A DNA stretch of 64,000 nt, from positions 62,001-126,000 of the forward strand of contig CABXWY010000003.1 of NCBI GenBank assembly GCA_902515985.1. The letters run 5' to 3'. The DNA comes from an uncultured Pelagibacteraceae bacterium (lineage in GTDB: Bacteria; Pseudomonadota; Alphaproteobacteria; Pelagibacterales; Pelagibacteraceae). Under the pieces are notes generated by a model. That model saw only the letters and a program-made list of their open reading frames with translations, was not told the origin of the DNA and did not search any database. Shown here piece after piece: positions 9,080 through 23,449 of the stretch (within the stretch, counting starts at the first letter, position 1; every line of letters begins with the position of its first letter). The position numbers were made by a program, and so were the translations under genes.

Positions 9080-9799
9080 ATGAAAATAGAAATAATCAAA
9101 TGCCTTCAAGATAACTTTTCATATTTATTGATTAACGAAAAAAATTCTGATGCGTGTATAATTGATCCTGGAGAAGCCAAACCAGTTTTGAAATACATCG
9201 AAGAAAATAAAATAAATTTAAAATATATACTAAACAGCCATCATCACGGGGATCATATTGGTGGTAACAAAGTTCTAAAAGATAAGTTTAATGCGAAAAT
9301 TCTTGCCTCTAAAGATGATAGAGAAAGAATTCCTAAGATTGATATATTTTTGAATGACGGTCAAGTTTGGAAGGATGATTTATTTGAATTTAAAGTTATT
9401 CACGTTCCAGGACATACTTTAGGACATATCTGTTTTTACTTTTTTAATGAAAAAATAGTCTTTACTGGAGACACATTATTCTCTTTAGGATGTGGAAGAG
9501 TTTTTGAGGGAAGTCATGAGGATATGTTCAATTCATTAACAAAATTAAAAAGTTTGCCTCCAGTGACCAAAGTATATTTTGGACACGAATATACATTAAA
9601 TAATTCTATTTTTTGCAACAAATTTGATGAAAATAATCCTGAACTAAATAGAAAAATTATTGATATTAAAAAAAAATTAAATAATGGACTTCCTACTGTG
9701 CCAACTTCAATAAAAGATGAATTAAATTGCAATATTTTTTTAAGAGCAAAGAACCTAAAGGAATTTTCAAAATTACGGGATTTAAAGGACAATTTTTAA
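9080..9799 (+). CDS. gloB: Hydroxyacylglutathione hydrolase (glyoxalase II)
   Basis: 239 residues of the metallo-beta-lactamase fold. The metal motif is SHHHGDHIGG with His54, His56, Asp58 and His59 (usual THxHxDH). Further ligands are seen in HVPGHTLGHICFY, FTGDTLFSLGCGRVFEG and YFGHEYT. It hydrolyses S-lactoylglutathione to D-lactate and glutathione. The reading frame is open 18 bases further into metW, but ATG 9080, one base after the metW stop, gives the standard N-terminus MKIEIIKCLQDNFSYL. It is co-transcribed with metXW by spacing only; a functional link to methionine is not implied. Confidence 0.9.
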   Translation: MKIEIIKCLQDNFSYLLINEKNSDACIIDPGEAKPVLKYIEENKINLKYILNSHHHGDHIGGNKVLKDKFNAKILASKDDRERIPKIDIFLNDGQVWKDDLFEFKVIHVPGHTLGHICFYFFNEKIVFTGDTLFSLGCGRVFEGSHEDMFNSLTKLKSLPPVTKVYFGHEYTLNNSIFCNKFDENNPELNRKIIDIKKKLNNGLPTVPTSIKDELNCNIFLRAKNLKEFSKLRDLKDNF

Positions 9800-9809
9800 A
9801 CGATATATC

Positions 9810-9837
9810 TTGACTAAAAGTAGGTTAGATCTATATT
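9810..9837 (+). promoter_or_regulatory. Sigma-70 promoter for rplU operon
   Basis: TTGACT (9810-9815) and TATATT (9832-9837) are separated by 16 bases, giving a start near 9844, 18 bases before the rplU ATG. It is the best-formed promoter in the window and would drive rplU-rpmA and probably the following genes. Confidence 0.6.
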
Positions 9838-9861
9838 GCAGCATTATTTAGAATAAACTTT

Positions 9862-10239
9862 ATGTCATTTGCAATAATACAAACTGGTGGAAAACAGTAC
9901 AAAGTTAAAGCTGGAGAAATTCTTAAAGTTGAAAAATTGATCGAAAAAGATAAAGTGGAGTTTAAGAATATCTTGGCTTATGGAGATGAAAAAAATACAG
10001 AAGTAGGGTCACCTAAAATTGAAGGTGCAAAAGTTGAAGCTGAGATTTTAAAAAATGGTAAAAATAGAACTGTTTTAGTTTTCAAGAAGAGAAGAAGAAA
10101 AAATTCAAGAAGGAAAAATGGACATAGACAGGAATTTACATTGGTAAGAATAAGTAAGATATTTGCTAAAGATGGTAAAGTACTATCAGAAGCTGAAAAA
10201 TATAAAAAAGTAGTCAAAGAAAAAACTAAAAAAGAATAG
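9862..10239 (+). CDS. rplU: Ribosomal protein L21
   Basis: 125 residues. It starts with the canonical MSFAIIQTGGKQYKVKAGE and has the basic loop KKRRRKNSRRKNGHRQEFT that contacts 23S rRNA. Typical L21 is about 103 residues; here about 20 extra lysine/glutamate-rich residues follow (AEKYKKVVKEKTKKE). It is a large-subunit protein and pairs with L27 in the usual rplU-rpmA-obgE order. A good promoter lies immediately upstream. Confidence 0.97.
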   Translation: MSFAIIQTGGKQYKVKAGEILKVEKLIEKDKVEFKNILAYGDEKNTEVGSPKIEGAKVEAEILKNGKNRTVLVFKKRRRKNSRRKNGHRQEFTLVRISKIFAKDGKVLSEAEKYKKVVKEKTKKE

Positions 10240-10267
10240 GCTAAAAAGTAAATATACGGAATAAATT

Positions 10268-10522
10268 ATGGCAACAAAAAAAGCAGGTGGATCGTCAAGA
10301 AACGGAAGAGATAGTGCTGGTAGAAGACTTGGTGTCAAAATTTATGCAGGTCAAAAAGTCATTCCGGGTAATATAATTGTAAGACAAAGAGGTACAAAAA
10401 TATTTCCTGGAGAACATGTCGGAATGGGAAAAGATCATTCAATTTTTTCAAAAATTAAAGGAACAGTTGAATTCAAAAAAACAAAATCAGATAGAACTTT
10501 TGTATCTGTAAAGCCCAATTAA
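10268..10522 (+). CDS. rpmA: Ribosomal protein L27
   Basis: 84 residues beginning [16 protein letters not shown], the flexible N-terminal arm that reaches the peptidyl-transferase centre, followed by the conserved [20 protein letters not shown] and [16 protein letters not shown]. There is no N-terminal extension needing cleavage as in Firmicutes. Length is normal. It follows rplU by 28 bases in the conserved L21-L27-Obg cluster. Confidence 0.97.
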   Translation: MATKKAGGSSRNGRDSAGRRLGVKIYAGQKVIPGNIIVRQRGTKIFPGEHVGMGKDHSIFSKIKGTVEFKKTKSDRTFVSVKPN

Positions 10523-10523
10523 T

Positions 10524-12630
<2,107 letters not shown>

Positions 12631-12634
<4 letters not shown>

Positions 12635-13884
12635 TAAAAAGATATTTTGAAATAATTGGAAGAAAATCCAAAAAGGCTTTTGAAAACAAGGTCAAAACCG
12701 AGTTGAAAAATAAAGTTTTAAATCATTATGCAATTTCAATTCAAAAAAATAAAAAATCTATATTACTACAAAATAAAAAAGATATTAATTACGCAAAAAA
12801 AATTGGATTAAAAGATAATTTTATTTCCAGGTTAGAATTAAATAAAAAAAAACTTAAAGACATTATAAATTCGATCAATTCAATATCAAAATTAAAAGAC
12901 CCAACTGATAGAATATTGGATCAGTGGAAAAGACCAAACGGGTTAAAAATTAAAAAAGTTTCAGTTCCAATAGGAGTAATAGGAGTAATTTATGAAAGCA
13001 GACCAAATGTTACCTCAGATGTTTCGTGCTTGTGCTTTAAATCAGGAAATTCTGTTATTTTAAAAGGAGGCTCCGAAGCTTATTTTACCAATAAAATTTT
13101 ATCTAACCTGTTTAGAAAATCTTTAAAATTTCACAAAATTGATTCTAATTTTGTTCAATTTGTGGACATGAGAAGTAGAAAAGTTGTAGATCACATGCTC
13201 TCTAAAATGACAAAATATATTGATATAATAATCCCAAGAGGTGGAAAAAGCTTAGTCAAAAAAGTTCAGGATATCTCAAAATTGCCAGTTATTGGTCATC
13301 TAGAGGGATTGTGTCATACCTACATTGATAGTAGCGCAAATTTAAAAATGGCTCTTAAAGTAGTTTTGAATGCAAAGTTAAGAAACACTGCAATTTGTGG
13401 TGCAACAGAAACTATTTTATTAAATGATAAATTAGTAAAAAAATTTTCTAAATTGTTAATCAGCAAACTAGAGAACAATGGATGTGTAGTTTATGCCGAT
13501 AACAAAATTAGAAAAGTTTTTAAGGGAAATAGTTTTTTAGCATCTGAAAAGGATTGGAACACTGAATATTTAACTTCAAAGGTATCTATTAAATCAGTTA
13601 AAAATGTAATCGAAGCTATTAATCATATAAATAAATATGGAACACAACACACCGATGCAATTATTTGTAAGAATAAAACCATATCTAAAATTTTTTTAAA
13701 GAATATAAAAAGTTCAATAGCTATGCATAATACATCAACCCAATTTGCCGATGGTAGTGAATTTGGTTTTGGAGCAGAGGTGGGAATTTCTACGAATAGC
13801 TTACCGCCAAGAGGTCCAGTTGGTTTAGGTCAATTAGTATCTTATAAATATGAGGTTATTGGATCAGGACAAATAAGAAAATAA
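12631..13884 (+). CDS. proA: Gamma-glutamyl phosphate reductase
   Basis: 417 residues of the aldehyde dehydrogenase superfamily. The catalytic cysteine is Cys256 in NTAICGATETI. GVIGVIYESRPNVTSD and SGNSVILKGGSEA are ProA hallmarks, and ASTQFADGSEFGFGAE-like sequence near the C-terminus is also present. It reduces glutamyl 5-phosphate to glutamate semialdehyde with NADPH for proline synthesis. It is translationally coupled to proB. Its size is normal. Confidence 0.95.
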
Positions 13885-13885
13885 A

Positions 13886-14413
13886 TTGAATAAAAAATTT
13901 AAAAAAAAAATTGGAATTTTAGGAGGTAGCTTCGATCCAGCACACATAGGTCATATCAAAATTTCAAAAGAGGCAAAAAAAAGATTTAATCTAAAAAATG
14001 TTTTTTGGGTTGTTACAAAAAAAAATCCTTTTAAAAAAAAGAGTTTCTATAGCTTGTCTCGAAGAATAAACCTAGCAAAAAAATTAAGTATTAAATACAA
14101 ATTTATAAAAGTTATTTTTGTAGAAAATAAATGTAAATCTAATAGAGCCTATAAATACATAAAATATTTGATTAAAAAATATATCAATAATGATTTTTAT
14201 TTTATCATTGGTGCAGATAATCTTATAAATTTCCACAAATGGAAAAATTGGAAAGAAATTCCAAAGAATTGTAAAGTATTAGTTTTTGATAGAGAAAATT
14301 ATAAGACAAAATGTCTTAAATCTGTGGCCTATAAAAAAATTGATAAAAAAAGGTTGAAATTTATTAAATTCAATAAAGTTAATATTTCATCTTCTCAATT
14401 AAGAAAAATTTGA
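13886..14413 (+). CDS. nadD: Nicotinate-nucleotide adenylyltransferase (short)
   Basis: 175 residues starting at TTG, one base after the proA stop; no ATG lies near. The nucleotidyltransferase motif GGSFDPAHIGH spans 13-23, IGADNLINFHKWKNW is the NadD substrate region, and VNISSSQLRKI is the second ATP motif. It adenylates nicotinate mononucleotide in NAD synthesis. The protein ends right after the ISSSQLR motif, about 25 residues short of the usual C-terminus (normally ending in a LVPxxVxxYI-like tail). Other frames stop at once, so no frameshift explains this. RsfS follows, a common neighbour. Confidence 0.87.
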   Translation: MNKKFKKKIGILGGSFDPAHIGHIKISKEAKKRFNLKNVFWVVTKKNPFKKKSFYSLSRRINLAKKLSIKYKFIKVIFVENKCKSNRAYKYIKYLIKKYINNDFYFIIGADNLINFHKWKNWKEIPKNCKVLVFDRENYKTKCLKSVAYKKIDKKRLKFIKFNKVNISSSQLRKI

Positions 14414-14431
14414 TAATCTGGATTAAAATTA

Positions 14432-14782
14432 ATGGATAAAATTTCAAATCTAAAAGCATTAATCCTAAAAACACTAGACACTAATAAAGCTTTAGATATC
14501 GTAAGTATTGATTTGAAAAATAAAAGTTCAATTGCAGATTATATGATTATTGCTAGTGGTACTTCATCCAGACATATTCAAGCCTTATCCGAACAGGTAG
14601 TAGACAAAATTAAATTAAGTGGAGTTAAAAATTGTAAAGTTGAAGGAAGCGAAAGTAGTGATTGGAAGCTTATTGATGGCATTGATATAATAATTCATAT
14701 TTTTAACCCTGAAAAAAGAAAGTTTTACGAATTAGAGAAGATGTGGTCAGAACTAATTCCAAAAGAAAAATTAATTATATGA
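14432..14782 (+). CDS. rsfS: Ribosomal silencing factor RsfS
   Basis: 116 residues of the RsfS/Iojap family. Characteristic segments are ALDIVSIDLKNKSSIADYMIIASGTSSRH, split over about 19-47, and DWKLIDGIDIIIHIFNPEKRKFYELEKMW. The protein binds L14 and blocks subunit joining when nutrients are scarce. It sits in the standard nadD-rsfS pair, and its stop overlaps the next ATG. Length is normal. Confidence 0.93.
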   Translation: MDKISNLKALILKTLDTNKALDIVSIDLKNKSSIADYMIIASGTSSRHIQALSEQVVDKIKLSGVKNCKVEGSESSDWKLIDGIDIIIHIFNPEKRKFYELEKMWSELIPKEKLII

Positions 14783-15924
14783 AATTATTTAAATTTACTG
14801 GATTATTATTTTTAATATTATTTATCTCTTCAAAATCTTTACATAGTGCAAATGACGAAACCACTATTTACGAAAAAATTGATATTTTTAGTGATGTTCT
14901 TGACAAAATTAATAAAGAATATGTTGATGAAATTAATCAGAATGAAGTTATGGATGCAGCAATAAATGGTGTGCTTCAATCTTTAGACCCTTATTCAGCA
15001 TATATGTCTCCAGAAAGTTTTGATAGCATGAGAACTGAAACAAGTGGTGAATTTGGTGGCTTAGGTATTGAGGTCAGCATGGAAGCTGGTGTTGTGAAGG
15101 TCATTTCACCTTTGGACGAATCGCCAGCATACGAGGTTGGGGTAAAAGCAGGAGATTATATTGTAAAAATAAACGAACATCAGGTTCAAGGTAAAACTTT
15201 AAGTGAAGCGGTAGATTTAATGAGAGGACCTGTTGGTTCAGATATAGAAATTACTGTTAGAAGAATAGGAGAAAGGAAGGCTTTAGTTTTTAATATTACT
15301 AGAAAAATAATCAAGATTCAGTCTGTTAAATCAAAAAAGATAGATAAAAATATTGGGTATATAAGATTAACGGCTTTTAATGAAAATAGTAGTTCACAAG
15401 TAAGAAAAAAAATAAGAGAGTTTAATAAAGATAAAAATATAAAAGGATATATATTAGATTTAAGAAATAATCCTGGAGGATTACTTTCTCAAGCAATAAA
15501 AATTTCTGATTTCTTTCTTTCAAATGGAGAGATTGTTTCTACTAAATCAAGAAAAGAAAATGAAAATAGAAAATGGTTTGCAAATGAAGGTGACATACTA
15601 AATGGAAAAACTTTATTAGTTTTAATTAATAATGGTTCGGCTTCTGCATCTGAAATATTAGCAGGCGCTTTAAAAGATCATAAAAGAGCTATACTTATTG
15701 GAGAGACTACTTATGGTAAAGGCTCTGTACAATCAATCATTCCATTGAAAAATAAAGGGGCTATAAGATTAACTATTTCAAAATATTATCTTCCATCTGG
15801 AGTATCAATTTCTGAAGTTGGAGTTGACCCAGATATTGAAGTCTCTGAAAGTTCTGACGAGTTTAGAATTGATACAGAAAGTGATAATCAATTGGACTTT
15901 GCTGTAAAACTTTTAAACGGCTAA
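14779..15924 (+). CDS. ctpA: Carboxy-terminal processing protease
   Basis: 381 residues from ATG 14779, which overlaps the rsfS stop as ATGA. A longer frame exists but adds a charged stretch before an obvious signal peptide (MKLFKFTGLLFLILFISSKSL). A PDZ domain follows (GGLGIEVSMEAGVVKVI, ESPAYEVGVKAGDYI), then the S41 protease core with Ser289 in NNGSASASEI and Lys314 in TTYGKGSVQ, exactly 25 residues apart as in the Ser-Lys dyad. It trims periplasmic proteins. A murein hydrolase activator often found just upstream in alphaproteobacteria is absent here. Confidence 0.94.
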   Translation: MKLFKFTGLLFLILFISSKSLHSANDETTIYEKIDIFSDVLDKINKEYVDEINQNEVMDAAINGVLQSLDPYSAYMSPESFDSMRTETSGEFGGLGIEVSMEAGVVKVISPLDESPAYEVGVKAGDYIVKINEHQVQGKTLSEAVDLMRGPVGSDIEITVRRIGERKALVFNITRKIIKIQSVKSKKIDKNIGYIRLTAFNENSSSQVRKKIREFNKDKNIKGYILDLRNNPGGLLSQAIKISDFFLSNGEIVSTKSRKENENRKWFANEGDILNGKTLLVLINNGSASASEILAGALKDHKRAILIGETTYGKGSVQSIIPLKNKGAIRLTISKYYLPSGVSISEVGVDPDIEVSESSDEFRIDTESDNQLDFAVKLLNG

Positions 15925-15925
15925 A

Positions 15926-16405
15926 ATGAAAATTGATTTTAACAAACTACCACTAAGAGATGGTGTGGGGATAGTAGTTTTAAATTCAAAAAATAAAGTT
16001 TTTGTTGCAAAAAGAATTGATAATCCAAAAAATTTTTGGCAAATGCCTCAAGGTGGTAAAGATGAAAATGAAAATTATTTTGATGCGGCCATAAGAGAGC
16101 TCCGAGAGGAAACAAGTATTAAAAATGTTACACTAATTAAAGAGATTGATGCTTTTATTACCTACTTACTTCCAAATCATCTTTTAGGGATAATATGGAG
16201 AGGAAAATTTAAAGGTCAAAAACAAAAATGGTTCATTATGAAATTTAATGGGTCTGACGATGAAATTAATGTAAACACTACTAAACCTGAATTCCTAGAG
16301 TGGAAATGGGTAGAAATTGATCAGTTAATTGATGTTGTAGTTGACTTTAAAAAAGATGTTTACAAAAAAGTTACTAGTGAGATAAAAAAAATAGTTACTA
16401 ATTAG
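15926..16405 (+). CDS. rppH: RNA pyrophosphohydrolase (Nudix)
   Basis: 159 residues. It begins with LPLRDGVGIVVLNSKNKVFV and has FWQMPQGGKDENEN leading into the Nudix box (residues 43-65), with the catalytic RELREE. The usual glycine of the box C-terminus is Ser64 here. FLEWKWVEIDQL near the end is RppH/IalA-type. It removes pyrophosphate from 5' ends of mRNA or hydrolyses dinucleoside polyphosphates. It follows ctpA by one base, and its 3' end overlaps the opposing atpC by 8 bases. Confidence 0.9.
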   Translation: MKIDFNKLPLRDGVGIVVLNSKNKVFVAKRIDNPKNFWQMPQGGKDENENYFDAAIRELREETSIKNVTLIKEIDAFITYLLPNHLLGIIWRGKFKGQKQKWFIMKFNGSDDEINVNTTKPEFLEWKWVEIDQLIDVVVDFKKDVYKKVTSEIKKIVTN

Positions 16406-16795
16406 AGCTTATAGATTTTAATACATCGATTTTTTGAGATATTAAAAATCTACTTTGATCGTCTAAATCTTCTTTGCTTAATAGTTTTTCTGTCTCGCTT
16501 AATGACTGTGATACATAGCTTCTATCTATTTTGTCTAGATTAAATATTGAACTTGTCAAAATTGATAATGTATTATCTTTAAACTCTATTATACCATCTT
16601 CAACATAGTATTTATCTTCTCCACTTTTTGAAAAAACTTTTAGTATTCCTGGCTTCAGAAACGAAATAATAGAAATATGATCTTTTAATATACCCATATC
16701 TCCTTCATAAGCAGGTACCAAAACCTCTGCAACATCTTCTTTGCTGAGAAAAGATTTTTCAGGATTAACTATTTCTAATTTAAATTCTTCACTCA

Positions 16796-16796
<1 letters not shown>
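16398..16796 (-). CDS. atpC: ATP synthase F1 epsilon subunit
   Basis: 132 residues with the beta-sandwich N-terminal domain (LEIVNPEKSFLSKEDVAEVLVPAYEGDMGILKDH). The C-terminal helical part is present but diverged. It is the central-stalk subunit that couples rotation and can inhibit ATP hydrolysis. It is the last gene of atpHAGDC and shares one base with atpD. Its 3' end runs 8 bases into rppH on the other strand. Confidence 0.94.
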
Positions 16797-19089
<2,293 letters not shown>

Positions 19090-19095
19090 TTGCTT

Positions 19096-20628
19096 TTATT
19101 TTAAACCTTTCTTAAATTCGTTAATTAATTCAATTAACATTTTTTCAGTATCTTCTTCTAGTTTACCTGCACTTGAAATAGCCTCTAAAATTTCTGGTTT
19201 ATCATTTTTACATTTTTGCAAAATTTTATTTTCAAAATCAGAAATATCTTTTTGATCTACATCGTCAAGATATCCCCTTACTCCACAAAATACTGAAATA
19301 ACTTGTTCAGCAACTGTCATTGGAGAAAATTGTTTTTGTTTTAAAAGCTCAGTTAGCTTCGAACCTCTATTTAACAGCTTTTGAGTTGAGGCGTCAAGAT
19401 CAGATCCAAATTGAGCAAAAGCTGCCATTTCTCTGTATTGAGCCAGTTCTAACTTCATTGATCCTGAAACCTTTTTCATTGCTTTTGTTTGTGCAGCTGA
19501 TCCAACTCTTGAAACTGAAAGACCAACGTTAATTGCGGGTCTAATTCCTTGGTTAAATAAATTTGTTTCTAAAAATATTTGCCCATCAGTAATAGATATA
19601 ACATTTGTTGGTATGTAAGCAGAAACATCTCCAGCTTGTGTTTCAATTATTGGTAATGCTGTCAAAGAACCTCCACCATGCTCATCTCCAAGTTTAGCAG
19701 CTCTTTCTAGTAATCTGCTATGAAGGTAAAATACATCACCAGGATAGGCCTCTCTTCCAGGAGGTCTTCTTAACAATAAAGACATTTGTCTATAGGCAAC
19801 GGCTTGCTTAGATAAATCATCATAAACTATTAAAGCATGCATACCGTTGTCTCTGAAAAATTCCCCCATTGTACAACCGGTATATGGTGCTAAAAACTGT
19901 AATGGAGCTGCATCTGAAGCTGTTGCAGCAACAATAGTTGTATATTCCATTGCTCCAGCTTCTTCTAATGTCTTTTGAATTTGTCTTACTGTTGATCTTT
20001 TTTGTCCTATTGCAACATAAATGCAATATAACTTTTGCGTTTCATCTCCACTCTCATTAATTTTTTTTTGATTAATTATTGTATCAACTGCAACTGCAGT
20101 TTTACCTGTTTGTCTGTCTCCTATAATCAACTCGCGTTGTCCTCTTCCAATAGGAACTAAACTATCAATTGCTTTTAAACCTGATTGCATCGGCTCGCTT
20201 ACAGATTTTCTTGGAATAATTCCTGGCGCTTTTACTTCAACTCTGCTCTTTTTAATATTTTTATCCAAAGCACCTTTGCCATCAATTGGATTCCCTAAAC
20301 CGTCGACCACTCTACCAAGTAATTCCTTTCCAATTGGAGTATCTACAATTTCACCAGTTCTTTTTACAGTGTCTCCTTCCTTAATTGCTCTATCATCTCC
20401 AAATATTACAACACCAACATTTTCACTTTCTAAGTTTAAAGCCATACCCTTAGATCCATCAGAAAACTCTACCATTTCACCTGCTTGAACGTTGTCTAAT
20501 CCATATACTCTTGCTATACCGTCCCCAACAGATAAAACCTGTCCTACCTCTGTGATTTCAGCCTTATCACCAAATTTCTTTATTTGCTCTTTTAATATTT
20601 TTGTAACTTCTGAAGGATTTATTTCCAT
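19096..20628 (-). CDS. atpA: ATP synthase F1 alpha subunit
   Basis: 510 residues. Starts [19 protein letters not shown]. The nucleotide-binding loop is [13 protein letters not shown] near 170, and [23 protein letters not shown] and [16 protein letters not shown] are canonical. It is the non-catalytic nucleotide-binding subunit of F1. It abuts atpH directly (ends of the genes touch). Length is normal. Confidence 0.99.
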   Translation of the reverse strand: MEINPSEVTKILKEQIKKFGDKAEITEVGQVLSVGDGIARVYGLDNVQAGEMVEFSDGSKGMALNLESENVGVVIFGDDRAIKEGDTVKRTGEIVDTPIGKELLGRVVDGLGNPIDGKGALDKNIKKSRVEVKAPGIIPRKSVSEPMQSGLKAIDSLVPIGRGQRELIIGDRQTGKTAVAVDTIINQKKINESGDETQKLYCIYVAIGQKRSTVRQIQKTLEEAGAMEYTTIVAATASDAAPLQFLAPYTGCTMGEFFRDNGMHALIVYDDLSKQAVAYRQMSLLLRRPPGREAYPGDVFYLHSRLLERAAKLGDEHGGGSLTALPIIETQAGDVSAYIPTNVISITDGQIFLETNLFNQGIRPAINVGLSVSRVGSAAQTKAMKKVSGSMKLELAQYREMAAFAQFGSDLDASTQKLLNRGSKLTELLKQKQFSPMTVAEQVISVFCGVRGYLDDVDQKDISDFENKILQKCKNDKPEILEAISSAGKLEEDTEKMLIELINEFKKGLK

Positions 20629-21186
20629 TTATGCCTCTATCATTTGTTTTTCAATTTTTTGTAATTTATTTTTAATTGACGTATCAATCATGGTACTTCC
20701 AACTTGTAAGATCAGACCACCAACTAAACTTGTATCGTTTTTGTAACTTAGTCTTATTTTTGAATTAAAGGAATCTGATAAATCTTTTTTAACATTTTCT
20801 ATATCGTTTTCACTTAATTTCTTTGCGGATATTAATTCAGCTTTTATTTCACCTCTTTTTTTTGAACAAGTTTCAATGAATTCTTTTAAGATTTTATCAA
20901 CATAAAAAAATCTTCTTTTATGAATAAGAAATGAAAGAAATTTTTTAAAAAGTTCATTTATATTAGTCTTTTCAGATATTATATTTATTAACTTTTCCAA
21001 CTCAGACTTATTTATTGTTGGACTTTTAATACAAAATTTTAAATCGTCACTTCTAGATATCAAATCAACAATTATTGAAGCTTGATTTTCTATATCCTTA
21101 ACTAAATTTGACTCTTCCGCTAATTCGTAAAGAGCTAAAGAATATCTACTAAATGTAACTTCAGAGAGATTATTTTTATTGCTCAA
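20629..21186 (-). CDS. atpH: ATP synthase F1 delta subunit
   Basis: 185 residues of the OSCP/delta family: SRYSLALYELAEESNLV near the start, LSFLIHKRRFFYVDKILKEF in the middle and IRLSYKNDTSLVGGLILQVG at the C-terminus. It connects F1 to the peripheral stalk. The start codon is TTG (21186) with AAAGGA a few bases upstream; no better in-frame ATG is seen. First gene of the F1 operon. Confidence 0.95.
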   Translation of the reverse strand: MSNKNNLSEVTFSRYSLALYELAEESNLVKDIENQASIIVDLISRSDDLKFCIKSPTINKSELEKLINIISEKTNINELFKKFLSFLIHKRRFFYVDKILKEFIETCSKKRGEIKAELISAKKLSENDIENVKKDLSDSFNSKIRLSYKNDTSLVGGLILQVGSTMIDTSIKNKLQKIEKQMIEA

Positions 21187-21228
21187 TTTAGATCCTTTAT
21201 GAATTGATGAAATTATAAATTCGAAAAT

Positions 21229-21257
21229 TAATTAACATATGCGACTATTGCCTTCAA
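21229..21257 (-). promoter_or_regulatory. Putative promoter of atpHAGDC
   Basis: On the minus strand TTGAAG (21257-21252) and TAATTA (21234-21229) are separated by 17 bases, inside the 107-base gap between priA and atpH. A TATAAT at 21217-21212 lies closer to the gene but has no recognisable -35 box. Confidence 0.35.
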
Positions 21258-21293
21258 GTATCTCGTTGTCTAAATAGGTTGATATTTTGTTGA

Positions 21294-23249
21294 TTAATTG
21301 AAGTTTATTGGGTCAACATCAACTGTTAGTTTTATTCCATTTAAAAACTTGAAATTTGATATCAAAGAAGCCAATTTTTTTTGAATATTTAAAGTTTTTT
21401 TTGATCTAATTAGTAACCTTACTCTAAATTTTTTTCGGATACGAAATATAGGTGAATTTACAGGTCCTAATACTTTACCGTCCAAAATTTTTTCTATATA
21501 GCTTTTAAATCTATTTGCTTCTTGTTCAGTTTTTTTTTCATTTATGCCTGTAATTATTAATGAAATGAATCTCTGAAAAGGAGGGAGTCCATTTAATTTT
21601 CTTAACTCAAGTTCTTTTTCTAAAAAGATTTCTGGATTATCATTTGTTATATCTGAAATCATATTTTTATTTAAGTTGTAAGTTTGAAAATATACTGTGG
21701 CCGGTTTCCCAGCTCTACCCGCTCTTCCAGAAAGTTGGTGATAAAGTTGTAGATTCTTTTCAGTTCCTCTTAAGTCATGTCCTTGTGAATTAAGATCTAT
21801 ATCGACTACAACAATACAGTTTAAATGCGGAAAATGAAAACCTTTAGAGATTAACTGTGTTCCAACTAAAATTTGAATATTATTCTCAACTATCTGTTTT
21901 AATAAATCTTTTGAATTTTTTTTATTCATTGTATCACTTGAAAAAATTAGTTGATTTTTTGTAGGAAATTTTTTTTTAACTTCTTCAGCAATTCTTTCTA
22001 CTCCTGGACCATAAAAAACCAAATCACAACTTTTATTATCTTTACATTCAAGGTTAATTTTTGATTTATGCCCACAGTAATGACATAATAAAATTTGTTT
22101 TGTTTTATGATAAACCATATTGATAGAACAATTTGGACAAGAAAAAATTTTTAAGCATTTTTTACAAAACACATTTGGAGAAAAGCCTCTGCGATTAACA
22201 AAAAATAATACTTGATCGTTTTTAGATAAATGTAATTTTACTTTTTCTATTATCTCTTTAGATAACCAGGAGTTAGGTTCTAATTTAGTTTTATTCAAAT
22301 TAATTATTTCATAATTAGGCAATGAGGCTTTCTTAAATCTTTCAGATATTTTAGATACTGAAAATTTTCCTTTTTTGATATTATTAAAAGTTTCTAATGA
22401 AGGAATAGATGTTACTAAATTAATTGGAAGATTTTGAAAGTATGCTCTTGATATAGCCATATCCCTAGCATTATAAATTACACCTTCATCCTGTTTAAAT
22501 GATTGGTCATGTTCCTCATCTACAACAATAAGACCCAAATCCCTGAATGGAAGAAATAACGACGACCTCGCTCCAATTACTACTTTTAATTTATTGTTAA
22601 CTACTCCACTCCAAATAATTTTTCTTTTTTTTGGAGTTATTCCAGAATGCCAGACTGCAGGGTTAAAACCAAAAAACTCAGTAAATTTCTTTTCAAATTG
22701 GGAAATTAAACCAATTTCAGGCAATAAAATTAGGCATTGCTTGGATTTTTCAAGAACTTTTTTAATTGCATGGAAATAAACAATAGTTTTACCAGATCCG
22801 GTCACGCCTTGGACAACATGCACTCGAAATTCATTATTTTTTTTTTCTAATTTTTTTAAACTTTCTTGTTGTGATTTTGTTAATTCATAATTTTTTTTTT
22901 TAAAATAATTAGAAAAGTTTTTTAATTCATACTCTGGAAATTCCTCTAGAATATCATTATTTGACAAACTTAATTTTAGCGCCATACCTTTTGGAATAAT
23001 GTTGTATTCTGCGAACCAATTAATAAAGCTAACCATATTTTTATTTAAAGTTGGTATATTAAGTTTTTTTATAACTTTTTTTATTTTAAATTTTTTAAAT
23101 TGTTCTTTTTCAAAATTGTCCCAAACTACTCCAACTATTTTTGAGTTTCTAAATGGAACTTCAACATAGTCGCCTAATTTTAATTTAAGACTCGTTTCGT
23201 AAGTAAATGGATGATTGAATACTTTTGGTAAAAGAATCGGAACTTTCAT
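21294..23249 (-). CDS. priA: Primosomal protein N' (helicase PriA)
   Basis: 651 residues, somewhat shorter than the 730 of E. coli. Order: N-terminal DNA-binding domain, helicase with Walker A GVTGSGKT and Walker B VVDEEHD, the zinc-binding cysteines (CKKCLKIFSCPNCS, then LCHYCG and C..N..C pairs), then motifs including GTQLISKGFHFPHL and YHQLSGRAGRAG. It restarts stalled replication forks. PriA upstream of atpH is a common alphaproteobacterial arrangement. About 200 bases separate it from the next upstream gene. Confidence 0.95.
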   Translation of the reverse strand: MKVPILLPKVFNHPFTYETSLKLKLGDYVEVPFRNSKIVGVVWDNFEKEQFKKFKIKKVIKKLNIPTLNKNMVSFINWFAEYNIIPKGMALKLSLSNNDILEEFPEYELKNFSNYFKKKNYELTKSQQESLKKLEKKNNEFRVHVVQGVTGSGKTIVYFHAIKKVLEKSKQCLILLPEIGLISQFEKKFTEFFGFNPAVWHSGITPKKRKIIWSGVVNNKLKVVIGARSSLFLPFRDLGLIVVDEEHDQSFKQDEGVIYNARDMAISRAYFQNLPINLVTSIPSLETFNNIKKGKFSVSKISERFKKASLPNYEIINLNKTKLEPNSWLSKEIIEKVKLHLSKNDQVLFFVNRRGFSPNVFCKKCLKIFSCPNCSINMVYHKTKQILLCHYCGHKSKINLECKDNKSCDLVFYGPGVERIAEEVKKKFPTKNQLIFSSDTMNKKNSKDLLKQIVENNIQILVGTQLISKGFHFPHLNCIVVVDIDLNSQGHDLRGTEKNLQLYHQLSGRAGRAGKPATVYFQTYNLNKNMISDITNDNPEIFLEKELELRKLNGLPPFQRFISLIITGINEKKTEQEANRFKSYIEKILDGKVLGPVNSPIFRIRKKFRVRLLIRSKKTLNIQKKLASLISNFKFLNGIKLTVDVDPINFN

Positions 23250-23449
23250 TAAACTATATTATGTATTTTTTTAAGGGTGTATTGATGTTTTTAAACATAC
23301 TCTATAGACGTTAATTCATAACGCTTTTTTGATCAAATTAAACTTCTTTCCATGCCAAAAATATACAAAGATTTAAAATTTAATTAAGATATCTCTGTTC
23401 TGAGTATGTTTTGGGTGATTTTTCAATAGAAGGAAGGTAATAGCAAGAC
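23250..23449. other. 200-base gap, no gene seen
   Basis: No plausible gene or RNA was found. AAACATACTC (23293-23302) and its exact reverse complement GAGTATGTTT (23402-23411) enclose 99 bases. A smaller palindrome ATGTTTTTAAACAT overlaps the left arm. This may hold a priA promoter or the end of the upstream transcript. Confidence 0.3.

Noticed and set aside
13886..14450. Frameshift in nadD
   Set aside because: No alternative frame continues with a NadD-like end after 14413.
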